NCBI GenBank assembly: GCA_026929865.2
Contig: CM049408.1
Location: 3,887,501 to 3,951,500 of the forward strand
Direction: 5' to 3'
Origin: Hyperoplus lanceolatus
Lineage: Eukaryota; Chordata; Actinopteri; Uranoscopiformes; Ammodytidae
Length of the DNA stretch: 64,000 nucleotides
Each line of letters opens with the position of its first letter. Position 1 is the stretch's first letter. Of this stretch, positions 37,206 through 49,944 are shown piece after piece. A program made the position numbers and the translations under genes. The notes under the pieces were generated by a model. The model searched no databases. It saw nothing but the letters and a program-made list of their open reading frames with translations, and had not been told where the DNA came from.

Positions 37206-37267
37206 CCCTCTCTCTCTCTCTCTCTCTCTCCCTCTCTCTATCCCCCTCTCTCTCCCTCTCTCTCTCC
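37206..37267 (+). repeat. (CT)n microsatellite
   Basis: CT tract with CCCT and CTAT interruptions. Confidence 0.9.
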
Positions 37268-37649
37268 TGTGTTTCGTCTTATCTCCCAGCCAAGAAGGGG
37301 AAAATGATAATTACTATCATAATTATTTCCAAACTGATTTTGTTTCTCCCTGAGTAATAACAATATAAGCTGAGGCATGGCAGAGGATGTGTTGGGTGTG
37401 GAAGGGAGAGACATCTGAAATCCCATATCAATGTTTCACTTTAAGACACCGTTATGGATCTGACTTTGGAATTAGGACTGGAACCAGAATTAGGGTCAAT
37501 TTAGTGTGAAGGCTACCAATCCAATTCAGCTACTGGTTGTACAGTGAAACATATACGATTAGGTTAAACTTAATCTAACGGCTACATGTTGGATTAAGGG
37601 TTAATTTAAGTAGTTAGTTAGGTCAGTTAGGGTTACGCCTATGGGCCGT

Positions 37650-38070
37650 CTATAGCTGAAGGTCGGGGGCAGTTGTCCGTCCGTCCTGAACCTTCTTGTG
37701 AACACAATATCTCATGAACGCTTTGAGGGATTTCCTTCAAACTTTGAGCAAATGTCGACTCTGACTCAAGGATGAACTGATTATATTTTGGAGGTCAGAG
37801 GTCAAGGTCACCGTGAACGCAAACTCCCATGAACGCTCTGGGGGATTTTTTCTTCAAATTTGGCACAAAGTCACACTTTGATTAGAGAATCAACTGATTG
37901 TTGTTAGAGGTGGAAGGTCAAGGTCGCAGTGACCTCGCGTATTGTGAACTCAATGTCTCAAGAACACTTTGAGGGATTTTTCTTCAAAGTTTGAACATAT
38001 GTGGACTCTGACTCAAAAGATGAACTGAATAGATGTTGGAGGTCAAAGGTCAAGTGTTACTGCAACCTTA
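37650..38070 (+). repeat. Tandem-like repeat with AGGTCA half-sites
   Basis: A unit of roughly 130 bp ('tcatgaacgctttgagggat ... actctgactcaaagatgaac ... ggaggtcaaaggtcaag') recurs about three times. AGGTCA half-sites: 37792-37797, 37799-37804 and 37805-37810; then a perfect DR1 at 38040-38052. Related inverted copy at 28490-28750. Confidence 0.7.
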
Positions 38071-38772
38071 CATATTGTGAGGTGGCAGACCATATTGTAC
38101 CATATTGTTGCTTCTTAGGAGCTTTACCTTCTTCAAAGCATTGCCTACCAGCAGTGGACTTCCAGCGTTTGAACTTCTGCATCTGTAATGCCTACCAGAG
38201 GCATACAACCACAGGCTGTATTTCTTGTTTGAATTGGGATTTGATTTAGAATGAATGAATGTAAGGGCCACATTCAAATTTGGCTTAGGTTTTGTTTTTT
38301 TGGATCCGTGGTAAGAATTAGTATCAGATTTGTGTTTACAGATTCAGGTTTAAAGTTCAGTGGTTGATATTATGATAGGACAATGGCCAAAATAAGAATC
38401 AGGTTCACAATGTTTTTTTTGTTTCAATAAATTGTATTTCATTTATTGCACAGGCACAGTTTGACTTTGGGTTAGGAGATTGGGTATTATTTGTTTTGTT
38501 GGTGATCTGTGTGATCCTATGTTGTTCCACATATCAACTCAGTTTTAGAAAAACCTGAAAAATCAGGATCAAAGTTCAATCATCCCGCCCCATGGATTCC
38601 AGTCACGTTGTCATTTTGAAAGCAGTTATCTCCACCCAGGGTTTTTTCATGGCAGATTTCTGCATTGTGTTTTTTGAAAAACAAAGAATAAGCACTCATT
38701 TTAGTCAATGAGATGATTTCACTAAACCTACACACTTGGCTTGGTACAGGCCAATGGGACTAAATCTAAGTT

Positions 38773-38783
38773 GTGTGTGTATG

Positions 38784-38827
<44 letters not shown>

Positions 38828-38848
38828 GGGGTTGGTGTGATACAGTAG

Positions 38849-38911
<63 letters not shown>
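38773..38911 (+). repeat. Compound (TG)n and (TA)30 microsatellite
   Basis: TG run to 38824, a short spacer, then about 30 TA units (38852-38911). Fully self-complementary TA can extrude a cruciform. Confidence 0.95.
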
Positions 38912-38916
<5 letters not shown>

Positions 38917-39039
38917 TTACTTTGATTGAATATGTAAAAAAAAATCACAAAATTCCGTCAGTGTATCAGGGAATGTCCCAACACAGTCCTCAATCATATT
39001 TAATAATACTGACGGAAGTGAGGCGTTCACAGTGCTTAC

Positions 39040-39083
39040 CTTTAAGATCCAGACATTTCACACTGCCACCTACACACACGCCC

Positions 39084-39085
<2 letters not shown>
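39040..39085 (-). CDS. ppp1r37: Exon 3: 46-nt mini-exon, first LRR strand
   Basis: Encodes residues 89-103 plus one base. 'VKCLDLKG' across the junction matches the family's 'LDCLDLKG'. The acceptor is a tandem NAGNAG (CAGCAG), so the exon may be 46 or 43 nt, including or omitting one Gln. Both options stay in frame. The pyrimidine tract is a pure TC microsatellite, seen as (GA)n at 39089-39115 on the plus strand. The donor is TTAAAG|GTAAGC. It is isolated by introns of about 20.4 and 5.0 kb, so its recognition is likely to depend on these flanks. Confidence 0.82.

Positions 39086-39088
<3 letters not shown>

Positions 39089-39115
<27 letters not shown>
39089..39115 (+). repeat. (GA)n tract forming exon 3 pyrimidine tract
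   Basis: Read on the sense strand this is (TC)n immediately before the CAGCAG acceptor of exon 3. Confidence 0.95.
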
Positions 39116-39119
<4 letters not shown>

Positions 39120-39139
39120 GGAGGTGTGAGGGAGAGGCG

Positions 39140-39140
39140 C

Positions 39141-39184
<44 letters not shown>
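39140..39184 (+). repeat. (AC)n microsatellite
   Basis: AC tract about 60 bp upstream (sense strand) of exon 3, separated from the GA tract by a short GC-rich spacer. Confidence 0.95.
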
Positions 39185-39185
<1 letters not shown>

Positions 39186-39199
39186 TTTGGCACCATCCT

Positions 39200-39500
39200 A
39201 CCCTCCCCAGTCTCCTTTTTATACCGCGCGGCCCCTCCATCCATTGCCACCCTCTTGTACGTACCGGGGGTTTGATATCAGGGCTGGGCTTATTGGAAAT
39301 GCCAGAGCATGAATTATGAATTTCACACAGTTTACCGCCGCCGTTGATGGTGACACGGAGTCCTAATTAACCAGTGTATAATAATTAGAAACAGCTGGTC
39401 ATCAGTTGATGTGTTCATTTGCCAGAGCGCAGTGTTCCACATATACATCTAATTTGACTGCATCAATCACCGGAGGAGGCAGATTTTTATGCGGATGGAT
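39200..39500. promoter_or_regulatory. CNE-like block upstream of exon 3 (candidate)
   Basis: Unique sequence including 'gcatgaattatgaatttcac' and 'cctaattaaccagtgtataa' with homeodomain cores. No coding frame. Inference only. Confidence 0.28.
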
Positions 39501-40750
39501 GGTGAAAAAAACAACACTGATTTTTTTTTCTTATTCTTCTACTTCTTTTATACAATGAGATAGTGTGACAGTGTGAGCGTGTCTAACATCTGGCATGAGA
39601 GAAATCCCCCTCGCTGACAAGGGACCAACATATTTCTTAGGCACTGCAGAAATGTCAAAATCAAGTATATTGGTCTAATTTTCAGTCAAAATATCTCATG
39701 ACACTATAATATAAGACACAATCACCTAACGAGCCATGTTTCAGTGAGAAATAAGGGACTTGTAGGTTGAATACGCTTGGTTTGATAAAGATGATTACAA
39801 GGCATGGCTTACTATGACACACTCTTTCTATTACTAGTAACAAATGCTCAATGTGAGTATTACATAGATATGTCTTCAACATATAGCTTATCTTAAAATG
39901 CTACAATATCACTCATTAATGTTTGTTTGAAGTATGTGATTATCTTAAATGTCGAACGCTGCCACTCATCAATTATTTGAAATGAGTTAAATTACACTTG
40001 GATTGAAGAGAGATGACATGGGCAAATCGGGGGAAGAATACTGCTTTTGAACATTACAGGCGTATCACGATACATAACACTTCCTAATACTAATAAAATA
40101 TAGCTCAAAAGGAGTTTCCATCTGCTCACTTCAAGATAGCTTCTAACTTGAAAGGCTTATTGCATATTTTTGAAATAAATCGTCCATTGACAGATAACAA
40201 ACAAATAAAAAATTACTTATTACAAGTGAAATACACCTTGTATTGAATGTTTTTTTATATATATATAATTATTATTTTAGAAGAGGTTTTCTTTCCCTGT
40301 GTGTTAATAATATTGTGCCTGAACTTTTCCTTATCAACTCAACTGGGAGATATTTAAAGGTGTAGCATGAAAACTGAATAATTCATTTAAATGATCAGCT
40401 ATATTGAAAGCATTAATAATAAGTGAGCGCATACGTCCACCAGGGGGCCCCAAAAGTGCAAATATTAAATAGGAAGGTGTCTCTGCTTTCATCGGTATTT
40501 TTTCCCAGGACGGAATTTGAGTTTCATTTGAATGCTTTTAATCGTAGTACTTTAATTGTACTTCCATTCATTAAAACACACATTTTAAAGATGCTTGCAA
40601 CTGTTCTGTTGCATTATATTGTGTGTTGAAGGCCCCCGACAAGCAGTTTCTTACCAAACTCAGAACAGAGATTTTCTTTTTTCTTGCATAGGAGGGATGT
40701 CTGCGTTGTTGGTGGTGTATGGCTGTGCACTAATCAAGAAGAAGTAACAT
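39501..40750. other. Non-coding AT-rich interval in intron 2
   Basis: No gene or recognised repeat. Ordinary AT-rich sequence. Confidence 0.45.
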
Positions 40751-40752
40751 TT

Positions 40753-40880
40753 AAAGCAGGAGTCAGTGATTCTGGAGAACGCTTGTTGTCAAAACCCCCT
40801 TTTTTGTCAAAATCTGTGAATATCTCCTCATGATCATCTACCTGTATGTACTGTGTGCTGCGCTGACACAAAATAGCCTT
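40753..40880 (+). repeat. MITE-like repeat family A, copy 4 (partial)
   Basis: 'taaagcaggagtcagtgatt' and 'ggagaacgcttgttgtcaaa', as in copy 1; the right part is lost. Confidence 0.65.
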
Positions 40881-42114
40881 CAACGCCTTAATAATCACTT
40901 TCAATTGCTTTCATTGTATAATTTGCCTCTTAAGCGCTCAGTCCTGAAATCCAACCTTTGAACTGAATCAAGAAAATCGACTAGAATCGGAAATTCATTT
41001 TGAATCGTGACCTCGAGAATCGGAATGGAATCGTCCAAAAGATTCCCAGCCCTTCTGAATCGCTGCCTTCTTTCTCTCTTCTTCTTCTTCTTCTTCTTGC
41101 GTCCTCTCTCTCTCTTTCTCTCTTGTTGCTACATATGATTCATTGTTCAAAGGGACAGGGCCAGTACAAAAGGACTTGGAAGGCTTTGAGAGCAAGGCGG
41201 AGAGACAGACAAAAAAAAAGACGGCGGCCATAATGTGTGCTCCTTCTGAAAGAATTAGACGGATCAATGGGACATGAATGGCACTATCTATGTATACAAG
41301 GGGCTGCTGTGTAATTGGTATAGAGGTGGTTGAAGAATTGCTATTCATCTTAAACCGAGACACACACAAACATACACAGACACACACACACACCCACACA
41401 CTCATACACTCAAGCTTAAATGTGTCTACATGCACATATTTAAACACATATACTGTGTGAGAATGTGTACGTGTGTGTGTAAATAAGCATAGATATACAT
41501 TTATCTACAGTATATGTCTAGTTGACATATTTTTTCAATTCTGATAAAAAAAATGTTGTATATTTCACACTTTCATTATGATAGACTGGAGTCTTTCAAT
41601 AATTGGCCATTAATCCACAGTTGAAAAAAAACATATGCATTTGGGAACACTTGTAATTAAAATGCATATTATGGCCCCTTTGTTTCTTAATGTAATAATT
41701 CAATTCAGATAATTCAATTATTTTTTGATCCTCACTCTAAACTGTAAACATTGGCTCAATGTAACTGAACTGTAGCCAACATAAGTCCATGACTGACATA
41801 CTGCCATCATTTGACCTCATATCATTGAGTGTGGTTATTGCCCTAACAAGTGACCTACTGTGACTGTACTAAGGCACTTCAGCATCACATCAATAATACT
41901 TATTAAAGGATTGGTGCAGATGCTTGTATTTCCTCCCAACAATGTTTTCATCCTGATTGGAAGCCGTTAAAATAATCCAATTTATGTGGGCCTCCTCAGG
42001 CTCTGTGCCACGTATACGGCCCTGCTTCCTATCCCAACATCACACCCACTGCATAACATGTCTAACCAGCCTATAATACTTATACTAGTCTCATACTAGT
42101 ATAAATCAAAGGCC

Positions 42115-42363
42115 CAAAATGTACATTTAGGAGTTTATTTGACAAAACCTTGTCTGTTTGCATCTGTATATTTCTCCTATACAACCATCTTTAACGGCCA
42201 ATATCTCAACATTATTATTTTCTTCTTCAATACTCTGAACCAAAAATCTCAACTTCTAAAGCATTTCCATCAACTTAACATTGCATTATCATTCTTAGCA
42301 CTATTCTGTAGGTTATTACATACTGATTTATTTCATATGATGTTAATTTGATCAGATTAAAAC

Positions 42364-42402
<39 letters not shown>

Positions 42403-42545
42403 ACTATAAAAACATGGCGGAAATGCATTTTTGACACCTGCACATAGTATTTTTTAATTTATAAAAAGAAAAAAAAGGCTGTATCCAAAATGTCTTATGT
42501 AAAAACCTTGGACACTGAGATGTTGTAAAAATGAAATAAAGGTTT
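42115..42545 (+). repeat. Interspersed repeat family B, third copy
   Basis: Shares 'cattcttagcactattctg' and the 'ttaacggccaatatctcaac'-type block with 8836-9180. A (TA)n tract lies inside at 42362-42401. Confidence 0.65.
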
Positions 42546-43130
42546 TTAACTCTGGGATTCTCCTAGAGAGAGATTGTTTAGTTTTTTAAAGAGATGCAAA
42601 TGTATGCATTAATAGTTTTAACAGATTTGAATATGTATTGAAACATTTCTGAAAAAGTTGTTGTTCAAAGGTTTGTTGTTTTAATTGAATTTTTCTAACC
42701 CTATTAACCTGCAGTGTCTCACCTTAATATGTTTGGTCTGGAAAACACCAAGCCTATACCTGTACAGTGTAAAGACAGGACTTCAGTGAGCTCAGGTGTA
42801 GGTATTGAGCGTTTACATTGCTCTTCTTATTATACTTTATTTGATCTTTAAGACGGGGAGAAAAATAATCGTATGTTATTCGTTAACATCAGACCTTATG
42901 GGGATGCAAGAATCCCAAGGTCCCTCCATCACACAGCCAGGTGTGAAAGCATTTGAATACATAATGGTGGCCTACTTGTCGTCGAAATGGACAATTTTTT
43001 TAGTTTTGAGAGAAAATCCTGTCATAAATAATTCTCTTAAGCAATGTGTATCAAGCTCCGGTTGCCTGTGTTTTTCTCTCTCCTTTCCTCCAATGTGAGC
43101 GCTGATAGAATCAGTGAGAAACTTTCAGAA

Positions 43131-43299
<169 letters not shown>

Positions 43300-43499
43300 C
43301 CAGCCAAGCATTCACCACTCAGCTTTGAAAGTGTACATTATTTTTGACTCGGAGCATTTAAGGGGACAGTATATTTTACACAAAGTGGCATTAATGAAGT
43401 GGCTAAACGCACCAACGCTGTCACACATTTTTTAAAGCCTGGTGTTGTGGGTGAACAAAAGGCAGTGACAGTGGAAAACGCTGTGTATGTTTAAGATCT

Positions 43500-43730
43500 C
43501 TCTTTTCAAATGATAAATGAAGTTACACATTTTTACCGGCGCTCTTTCTAGACACTGCGGCTTTAATTGCTAATTGTTAACAGCCAACAAATACATTTGC
43601 ATATTAATGAGCTCCCAATTTCCATTTTTAATTTGCCGCCTTCAAAGGGTGCGAGATAAAAGGTCGTGTTATTTTAAATAATTTATCCTTTATTGCGGAA
43701 AAGATGCTGAAAGGGAATCGCGGGGGGTGA
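43500..43730. promoter_or_regulatory. CNE-like block with octamer and homeodomain cores (candidate)
   Basis: Unique block with 'ggctttaattgctaattg' and, at 43595-43607, the reverse complement of TTAATATGCAAAT. That exact 13-mer occurs also at 14644-14656 and 19127-19139. No coding frame. Enhancer role is inference. Confidence 0.42.
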
Positions 43731-44984
43731 CTTTTTTTTTTAAACTCCTAACAGCTCTGAAAATGCACGTCAAAAATACATACAAATAGATATGTATTCA
43801 TGTGTTCTGTCATTTAATTAAAGGGGGGATGAGGAGGAAAATGTCGCGCTAAAAACAGTGTGTGTGTGTGTGTGTGTATGTGAGTGTGTGAGCTTGTATC
43901 ACTCCATTTTGTCCTCTCTCCCTCCTGACACATCAATTGATTTGGCAGCTGGCGCGTCTTTGCTTTCCGTCTCTTTCACCACGAGGCAGCGGCGAGCGGA
44001 GAGGGAGCGCACAAGTTCAGAAATTCATTAAGATGACATTTTTTTGTATTTCTTGTGAGGAAGAGGATGTGCTGCGTGTGTGTGTTCCTTCTCTTTCTCT
44101 ACGTGTGGTGTGTATGTGTGATTGTGTGTGTGTGTGTGTGTGTGTGATATGGGTAACCAGCCTATTGCTTGCACTTTCTTACAGTGCGCCGATCATTGGC
44201 TCAATGCCACAATCAAACCAGATTGACAAGCAGTCACATACAGTGATTTTTTTTTCAAATACAAAGGTGGAAAGAAAGACAAAACATTTTGCCTGCAGTG
44301 TCACTACTTAAAAAAGAATGACATTAGATGACCCCAGTCAACTATTAACCTTTTTTTCATTTATTTGTGTATGATTTTAGAATGTATTTATTTTTTTAAC
44401 TCAAACCACGTTGTATTGGGATGGATGGTCCAAAGGCTCTATAGGCTTTGAATGGGACTTAACATATTGTTAACACCTGGTTCTCGTGAGCTTGTCGGAT
44501 GTAAATAACCTTTATGTGTTGACTTGTATGATGGGGGCTTTCTGTAAACACTTGGTCACACAGTGATGACAGAGCAGTGGGTCCGGGGCCCATAATATCA
44601 TCCTGCTTTACAAAAGGCTCATATTACTTGTGCGACCAGCCGAGCGTGCAAATTCAATTCAGCCTAATAGTGCACCACCAATAGTGCGTCACACATGCCA
44701 TTCGGCTTAACTGCAACGGGCTCTAGGATTCAATTAGAGGCAGAGGATGTAAAATAGACTCTTTAACACATAGACAAGGTTTTTATCCCGTTTTTCGGTC
44801 GCGGATGCTGTTTCCCCAAATGGCATAGGCCTGTGTTGAAGCACAATGGAAAGTGTTACGGAGCCGGGTGTGTTTTAAATAAAGCATGTTGTGGCTGACG
44901 GCCCGTGTGTGTGTGTATGTGTGTGTGTGCGCCTTTTACAGGCATCTTTGTGAGTACCATTGTAAACTCTTCACCAATCGGCGT

Positions 44985-45225
44985 GAGGACATTTTTGGAA
45001 AGTGAAGACATATTAGCCTGGTCCTCACTTCTTCAAAGGCCTGTTGTTTGAAGGTTAAGGCTAGGTTTTAAGGTTTATGTTAGAATAAGGGTTTAGGAGA
45101 GGGTTAGTGTGAGGAGGGTTGGGGTTAGGCAATTAGTTCTGATGGTTTACGGTTAGAGTTAGGGAATTCATTATGTCAACACAGTGTCCCCACAAAGATA
45201 AAAGTACAAGAATGTGTGTGTGTGT
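44985..45225 (+). repeat. GGTTAG-rich element next to TG tract, copy 1
   Basis: 'gaggacatttttggaaagtg', a palindromic 'tggtcctcactt', GGTTAG-rich centre, then 'tgtccccacaaagataaaag' and a TG run. Colinear copy at 48890-49100. Confidence 0.65.
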
Positions 45226-45946
45226 CTGTGGAGGCCTTCTTAATGACAGACTGGAGTGTGTGTTATTGGCGAGTCCCATGGTGATCCTCATCCCCGACCA
45301 CATACCCCCCTGCTTCTCTCTTAACCGTGTGATCGGCGGCGTACGCCATTTTCTAACGCGCCACTAACCGCCGCGTTATCGTCGTCTAGGCCTGTAATGA
45401 GAGCAGCGACATATGTCCGGTCCCCCTGCTGTCTCCTGATAAGACGCATGCAGCAGCAGAAGTATTTCTCCTCCTCTCTCTCTGTGCTTTGATTTGCCAT
45501 GCACAACCCGCTAACAACCACCAAGGAAAAAGAATTGTGCCACTTACTTAGTGACATTTACTTCGCTGCCGACTATTGGGGAGAGGGACACAATAACAAT
45601 CAGCATGCATTTCATTTCAAAGAATAAGAATGTTCCCTTTAGAATCAGGCAGGCAATGGAGAGAGATAGCTGTGTGAGTGTGTGTGTTGATCTTTGTATA
45701 TTAAGGGGACATATGATATAAATACACACTGACACTAATGGGACATTTAGGATTGGTAGGACAAGGCCGGTGTCCCACTATAGTTCACAGAGTGTATTAG
45801 TGTTTCTAAAGTTGTAACAAGTTACATTCAACAATGTCTGTAAAGGTCCCTCAAGTTCACATTTACCTGACTTACTGTGTGCTACATGTATTTCATATAA
45901 AAAAAAACAGTTCGGGCATAAGTGTCCTGCCAAGTACACAGAAACC

Positions 45947-45985
<39 letters not shown>

Positions 45986-47320
45986 ACTAACAATTGTGCT
46001 GGCAGACTTCCGCAGTGCAACATTAAAGCTAATCAAAAGAGCAGAGAAAGCAGCGGTGGTCTGTAGAAACACATCTTCTCTTGCCCCACCCCCCTTCAGA
46101 GGGATTTATCCCAGACTAAAAAAAAACATTAGTGGATATTGAATCTGGCCCTAGAATTTAAGAGAGGCATATCATGTACGTATGTAAGCCCCCCCCTTAG
46201 CCGTGGGATAAATAATGAAAGTAAAGTTTTGGTAATTGATTTCTCTTCAGTCCACTCAACTGTATAATCTGCTAAGGGAAACAACCGCTAAGATAATCAT
46301 TAGGAGATGTGCCAACACGCAACTAATGCCGCGCTCGTTCTTCACAACCTCATGGAAAGAATGCAAACTCATAGTCAGAGCTTGCATGATATAGAATGGG
46401 TTTGGAGGGTTGGAAAAAAATCAATACAAATGGTGTTTGTGTGTAAATTTAAATAAATATATAAATAAATCACGGTAGGCAAGAGGGGCTGTTGAGTAAC
46501 ACAAAATGACGTGTATGATCTAGTTTTTTCATGAACGTGTGAAGGGAGATAGTTATACCCTGATACCAGAGTTGATTTCTGCTGTGATTACAAGAAATAA
46601 AAAAATTAGAGGAATACAATCTTTAAGCCGAAGGATTTGGGGTGTCTTGAGCAAAAATAGACTTCTGTCACATGACCTGTGGTTTGATATCTCATCATGT
46701 TTAGAAGGTGCATGTTAACATACTTATCTTCATTGTGGTTTTGTGGGATCTTTAACTCATCAATCATTACAGAGCTATTTGAGCATCTTTTATGGACTTC
46801 ACACTTTCACTTTACATCTCTGGATAAGGGAGGTGACATTTTTAAAGCTGCTATGCAAATCTAATCTAGTCATTTTCGTTTAATAAAAAATAACTATATT
46901 GTGGAAACTGATGTGTCTACAGGTACATTTGCATTGGGTATACTACTGACTAAGCAGGCAAGTGGCTATTGAAAAAGTCAGCTTAGCATAATGTAAGTTT
47001 ATGTGTGTGTGAATGTGCCTATGCATATGGACAACATACATACAGTATTTTCTTGTGTGTGTGTGTGTGTCTGTGTATCCGTGATTATGTGCTGTAGAGA
47101 TATGTGTTTATGCATAGCTAACTTTTTGTATTGTCACTGTTTTGTAGTTGTACGAGTTGTGCTTAAGCACCATTTTGTGTTAATTTTTATTTGAACCTAA
47201 ATCCCAAAATATCCATCAATCAGTCATCAACATATCTCTCCCTGGGGGACACGACAACCAAGGGACCAACCTTTCCTTACCACCTGTATTAGCTCCTAAT
47301 GTGTTTTGCAGTTATTTTTA
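45226..47320. other. Non-coding interval in intron 2
   Basis: No gene supported. Includes a (TG)n tract at 45950-45984 and unique AT-rich sequence. Confidence 0.45.
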
Positions 47321-47324
47321 AATT

Positions 47325-47900
47325 TGAATAGAAATGGGCCGCCGTTAAAGCTCTTCCCCTGTGTCGGAGCAGACGCGTATAGAGACGGAGCGTGATCCTC
47401 TCAATTACCTTTCTAATCACAGAGCGCGAGCCCCAACACAAACACACCGGCCTTAGACCCCCGCTGGCACCAAACTATTATTGTTTACCACTTCCTATGA
47501 AGATGTCACCAACAGCAATACTTGTTTTATCCACTTACCACATTTCAAAGGAGTGCAAAGAGGGGCCCAGGGGTGCAATATATATATAAAAAAGAATCCT
47601 TAAATAGTCTTCAACGCTGGTGCTCAGGGGAATTTGCCCCCCTCGCCTGAAAAGACCTAATTTAATAAATTTGCTCTTTAGGCGTTCGCTTTCCTCGTTT
47701 TGCATCGTCTTATTATGGATTCATTCACATTCACAGCCCCAATTTTGGTCTAAATATTGCCCCTCTTAGCTAATGCTTAACCATACATATTTTACTCTTT
47801 CAGGAGGACCACCTACATTCGTTTTTCAGATGCAACCGGGTTCATTAGCACCTCAGAGATAATGCGGCTGGATGCTTAATGTAAGCACTGTTAAGTCTCT
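47325..47900. promoter_or_regulatory. CNE-like blocks (candidate)
   Basis: Two unique, repeat-free blocks (47325-47480, 47600-47900) of balanced composition separated by AT-rich text. No open frame of note. Inference only. Confidence 0.28.
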
Positions 47901-48539
47901 AATTTTCCACAAATAATTCCCCTTGATCTCAAGTTGAATTTATGCAAGGAGGTGGGGGAGAGAAAGCAGCGTGCTCTAACACGGCTGGTCCAAGTGAAGT
48001 AAGAGTGTACATAAAATGAATTATAAATGGCAGACTGTGTGGCTAAGAGAGAATAAGTGAGGTTATTTTTATTGGAGAGGGAGAGAATGTGTGTGCGCGT
48101 GCTTGTGTGTGTGTGTGTGTGTGTGTGTGGGGGGGGTATTACAGGTGTCGGTAATGCGCAAAACGACGCTGAAAAGGGAAAAAAAGTGCCAACAACAAAT
48201 GCCATAAAAGAAAAAATGCTAGCTAAAAATGTGGATCTAAAGTGATATACCTATACTACAACTTTAAAACGTTTCAGCTTTGCAAATGTTTCATGAGGAG
48301 GGAAATACATTCATCATGTATGTTTCATCTTAGGGGTAAAGGCAATGCATTTTAGTGACAGACAGAATTGAAAGGAAATAATACTTCACAGGGTCACCTT
48401 CAATGTTGACAGTAGTGATGTCTTGCCCTGAATTAGAACGAGACGTTTTTCCAAACCTAATCAGCTTATAACTATATCTTCTCCATCAAAACAAACATTT
48501 TAAGGTTGTACGTCATAAATACAAACAGTAAATGGAGTG

Positions 48540-48830
48540 GAGTGGTATGAATCACAGAAACAAAAGATCTAGATTTATCAAGTCACTGCTGCCGGAGATC
48601 TGTAATTGAATGACGGCCTGAGTATTATTAACTTACTGCCCATCAGGTGTCGTGCACCACTCTGCGTGTGCTGTTTACAAGCTGTGAGTTATTTGCATTC
48701 ACACTAACTTGAGCCCTGCAGCTAACCTGCTCTTAGCCTGTCGTTGAGATGCTGTTAGCGCTCTGCAGCAACAAGCCTGATTGGGGGTTATGGAACCGAA
48801 ATTATTCAAATTATCCAAGGGAATAAGCAA
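48540..48830. promoter_or_regulatory. CNE-like block (candidate)
   Basis: Unique balanced block ('gagttatttgcattcacact' and neighbours), no repeat match in the window. Inference only. Confidence 0.25.
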
Positions 48831-48889
48831 TTGCAGTATGTGTGTGTACATTTTGGTGCAGTAGTATTACTATTTGTGTGTGTGTGCGT

Positions 48890-49100
48890 GTAGTACGTTA
48901 ACAGTGAGAACATTTTTGGAAAGCGAGAACATTTTTGCTGGTTCTCACTTCGCCACAGGCCTTTAAAAGGTCTGTTTTAGGGTTATGACTGGGTTTTAAG
49001 GTTCAGGTATGAATTAGGTAATGGTAATGGTAAGGTTAAGGGGTTAGGGAATGCATTATGTCAATGAATGTCCTCACAAGTATCGCCGTGTGTGTGTACG
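48890..49100 (+). repeat. GGTTAG-rich element next to TG tract, copy 2
   Basis: 'gagaacatttttggaaagcg', 'tggttctcactt', 'gttaaggggttagggaatgc', 'aatgtcctcacaag', then TG-rich text. Same layout as 44985-45225. Confidence 0.65.
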
Positions 49101-49944
49101 CGCGCGTGCGTTTGCTTTGACAGGAAGGTGCCTTTGTTTTAATCAGACTTGTAGTTTACAGGGGGGGGGGGGTACATTTGAGGGTTGATTTGCAGCAGGT
49201 TTATAGTGTTAATATTGATCTTTTCTAGTGCTGCCATATCACTGCATGCTACAGTTATTTTATGAGCAGATCTGCTGAGGGTGCATTAAAAAAGCAATGT
49301 TTCCCTATTGCGGTTTTCACAAGGATCTGTCGTCACCGTTTGACTTCAAAACTCTGACGTTCAGTAGAATCAAAGTGCTGGCAACTAAATGAAAAGAAGG
49401 GCTTTTACACATGAACAAATTCAAGCTTTATTACCAAGGTTGTAAACAGCCCCCCTGAGGTAAGACCAATGTATAAGAAAGAGAAAACAAAGGAAACAGT
49501 AAAAAACGAATACCCAAACATTCAACACAGTTTACATACCCCCTTTAGGCAACTTTTAACTTACATACATAATTGAATTCACTTACAGAAATTATCCCTT
49601 GCATTAAAGTGGTTAAAATAATCAGGATACAGTGTCTGATCTTCTGACTGCTTGTGTGTTCTCGATGTTGGACCTCTTTGTATCATTGCTAGAGAGGACC
49701 GAAAAGCAGTGGCCGACTTACACAGCTAAAAATGCTGGGTTATTTTACCAACCCAACTGCTGAATTAACGCTGTTGGGTCAAAGGTTGGGTAGTTTTGAC
49801 ACAGCATTGGGTTATAAATCATAACCCAGCACATTGGGTTGAAGTGCCCGCGAAAATAATGTTCGGTCTGACCCAACATTGGGTTAGACCTGACTGGTGA
49901 CCCAGCGCATTGGGTTGAAGTGACCGCGAAAATAAGGCTCAACA

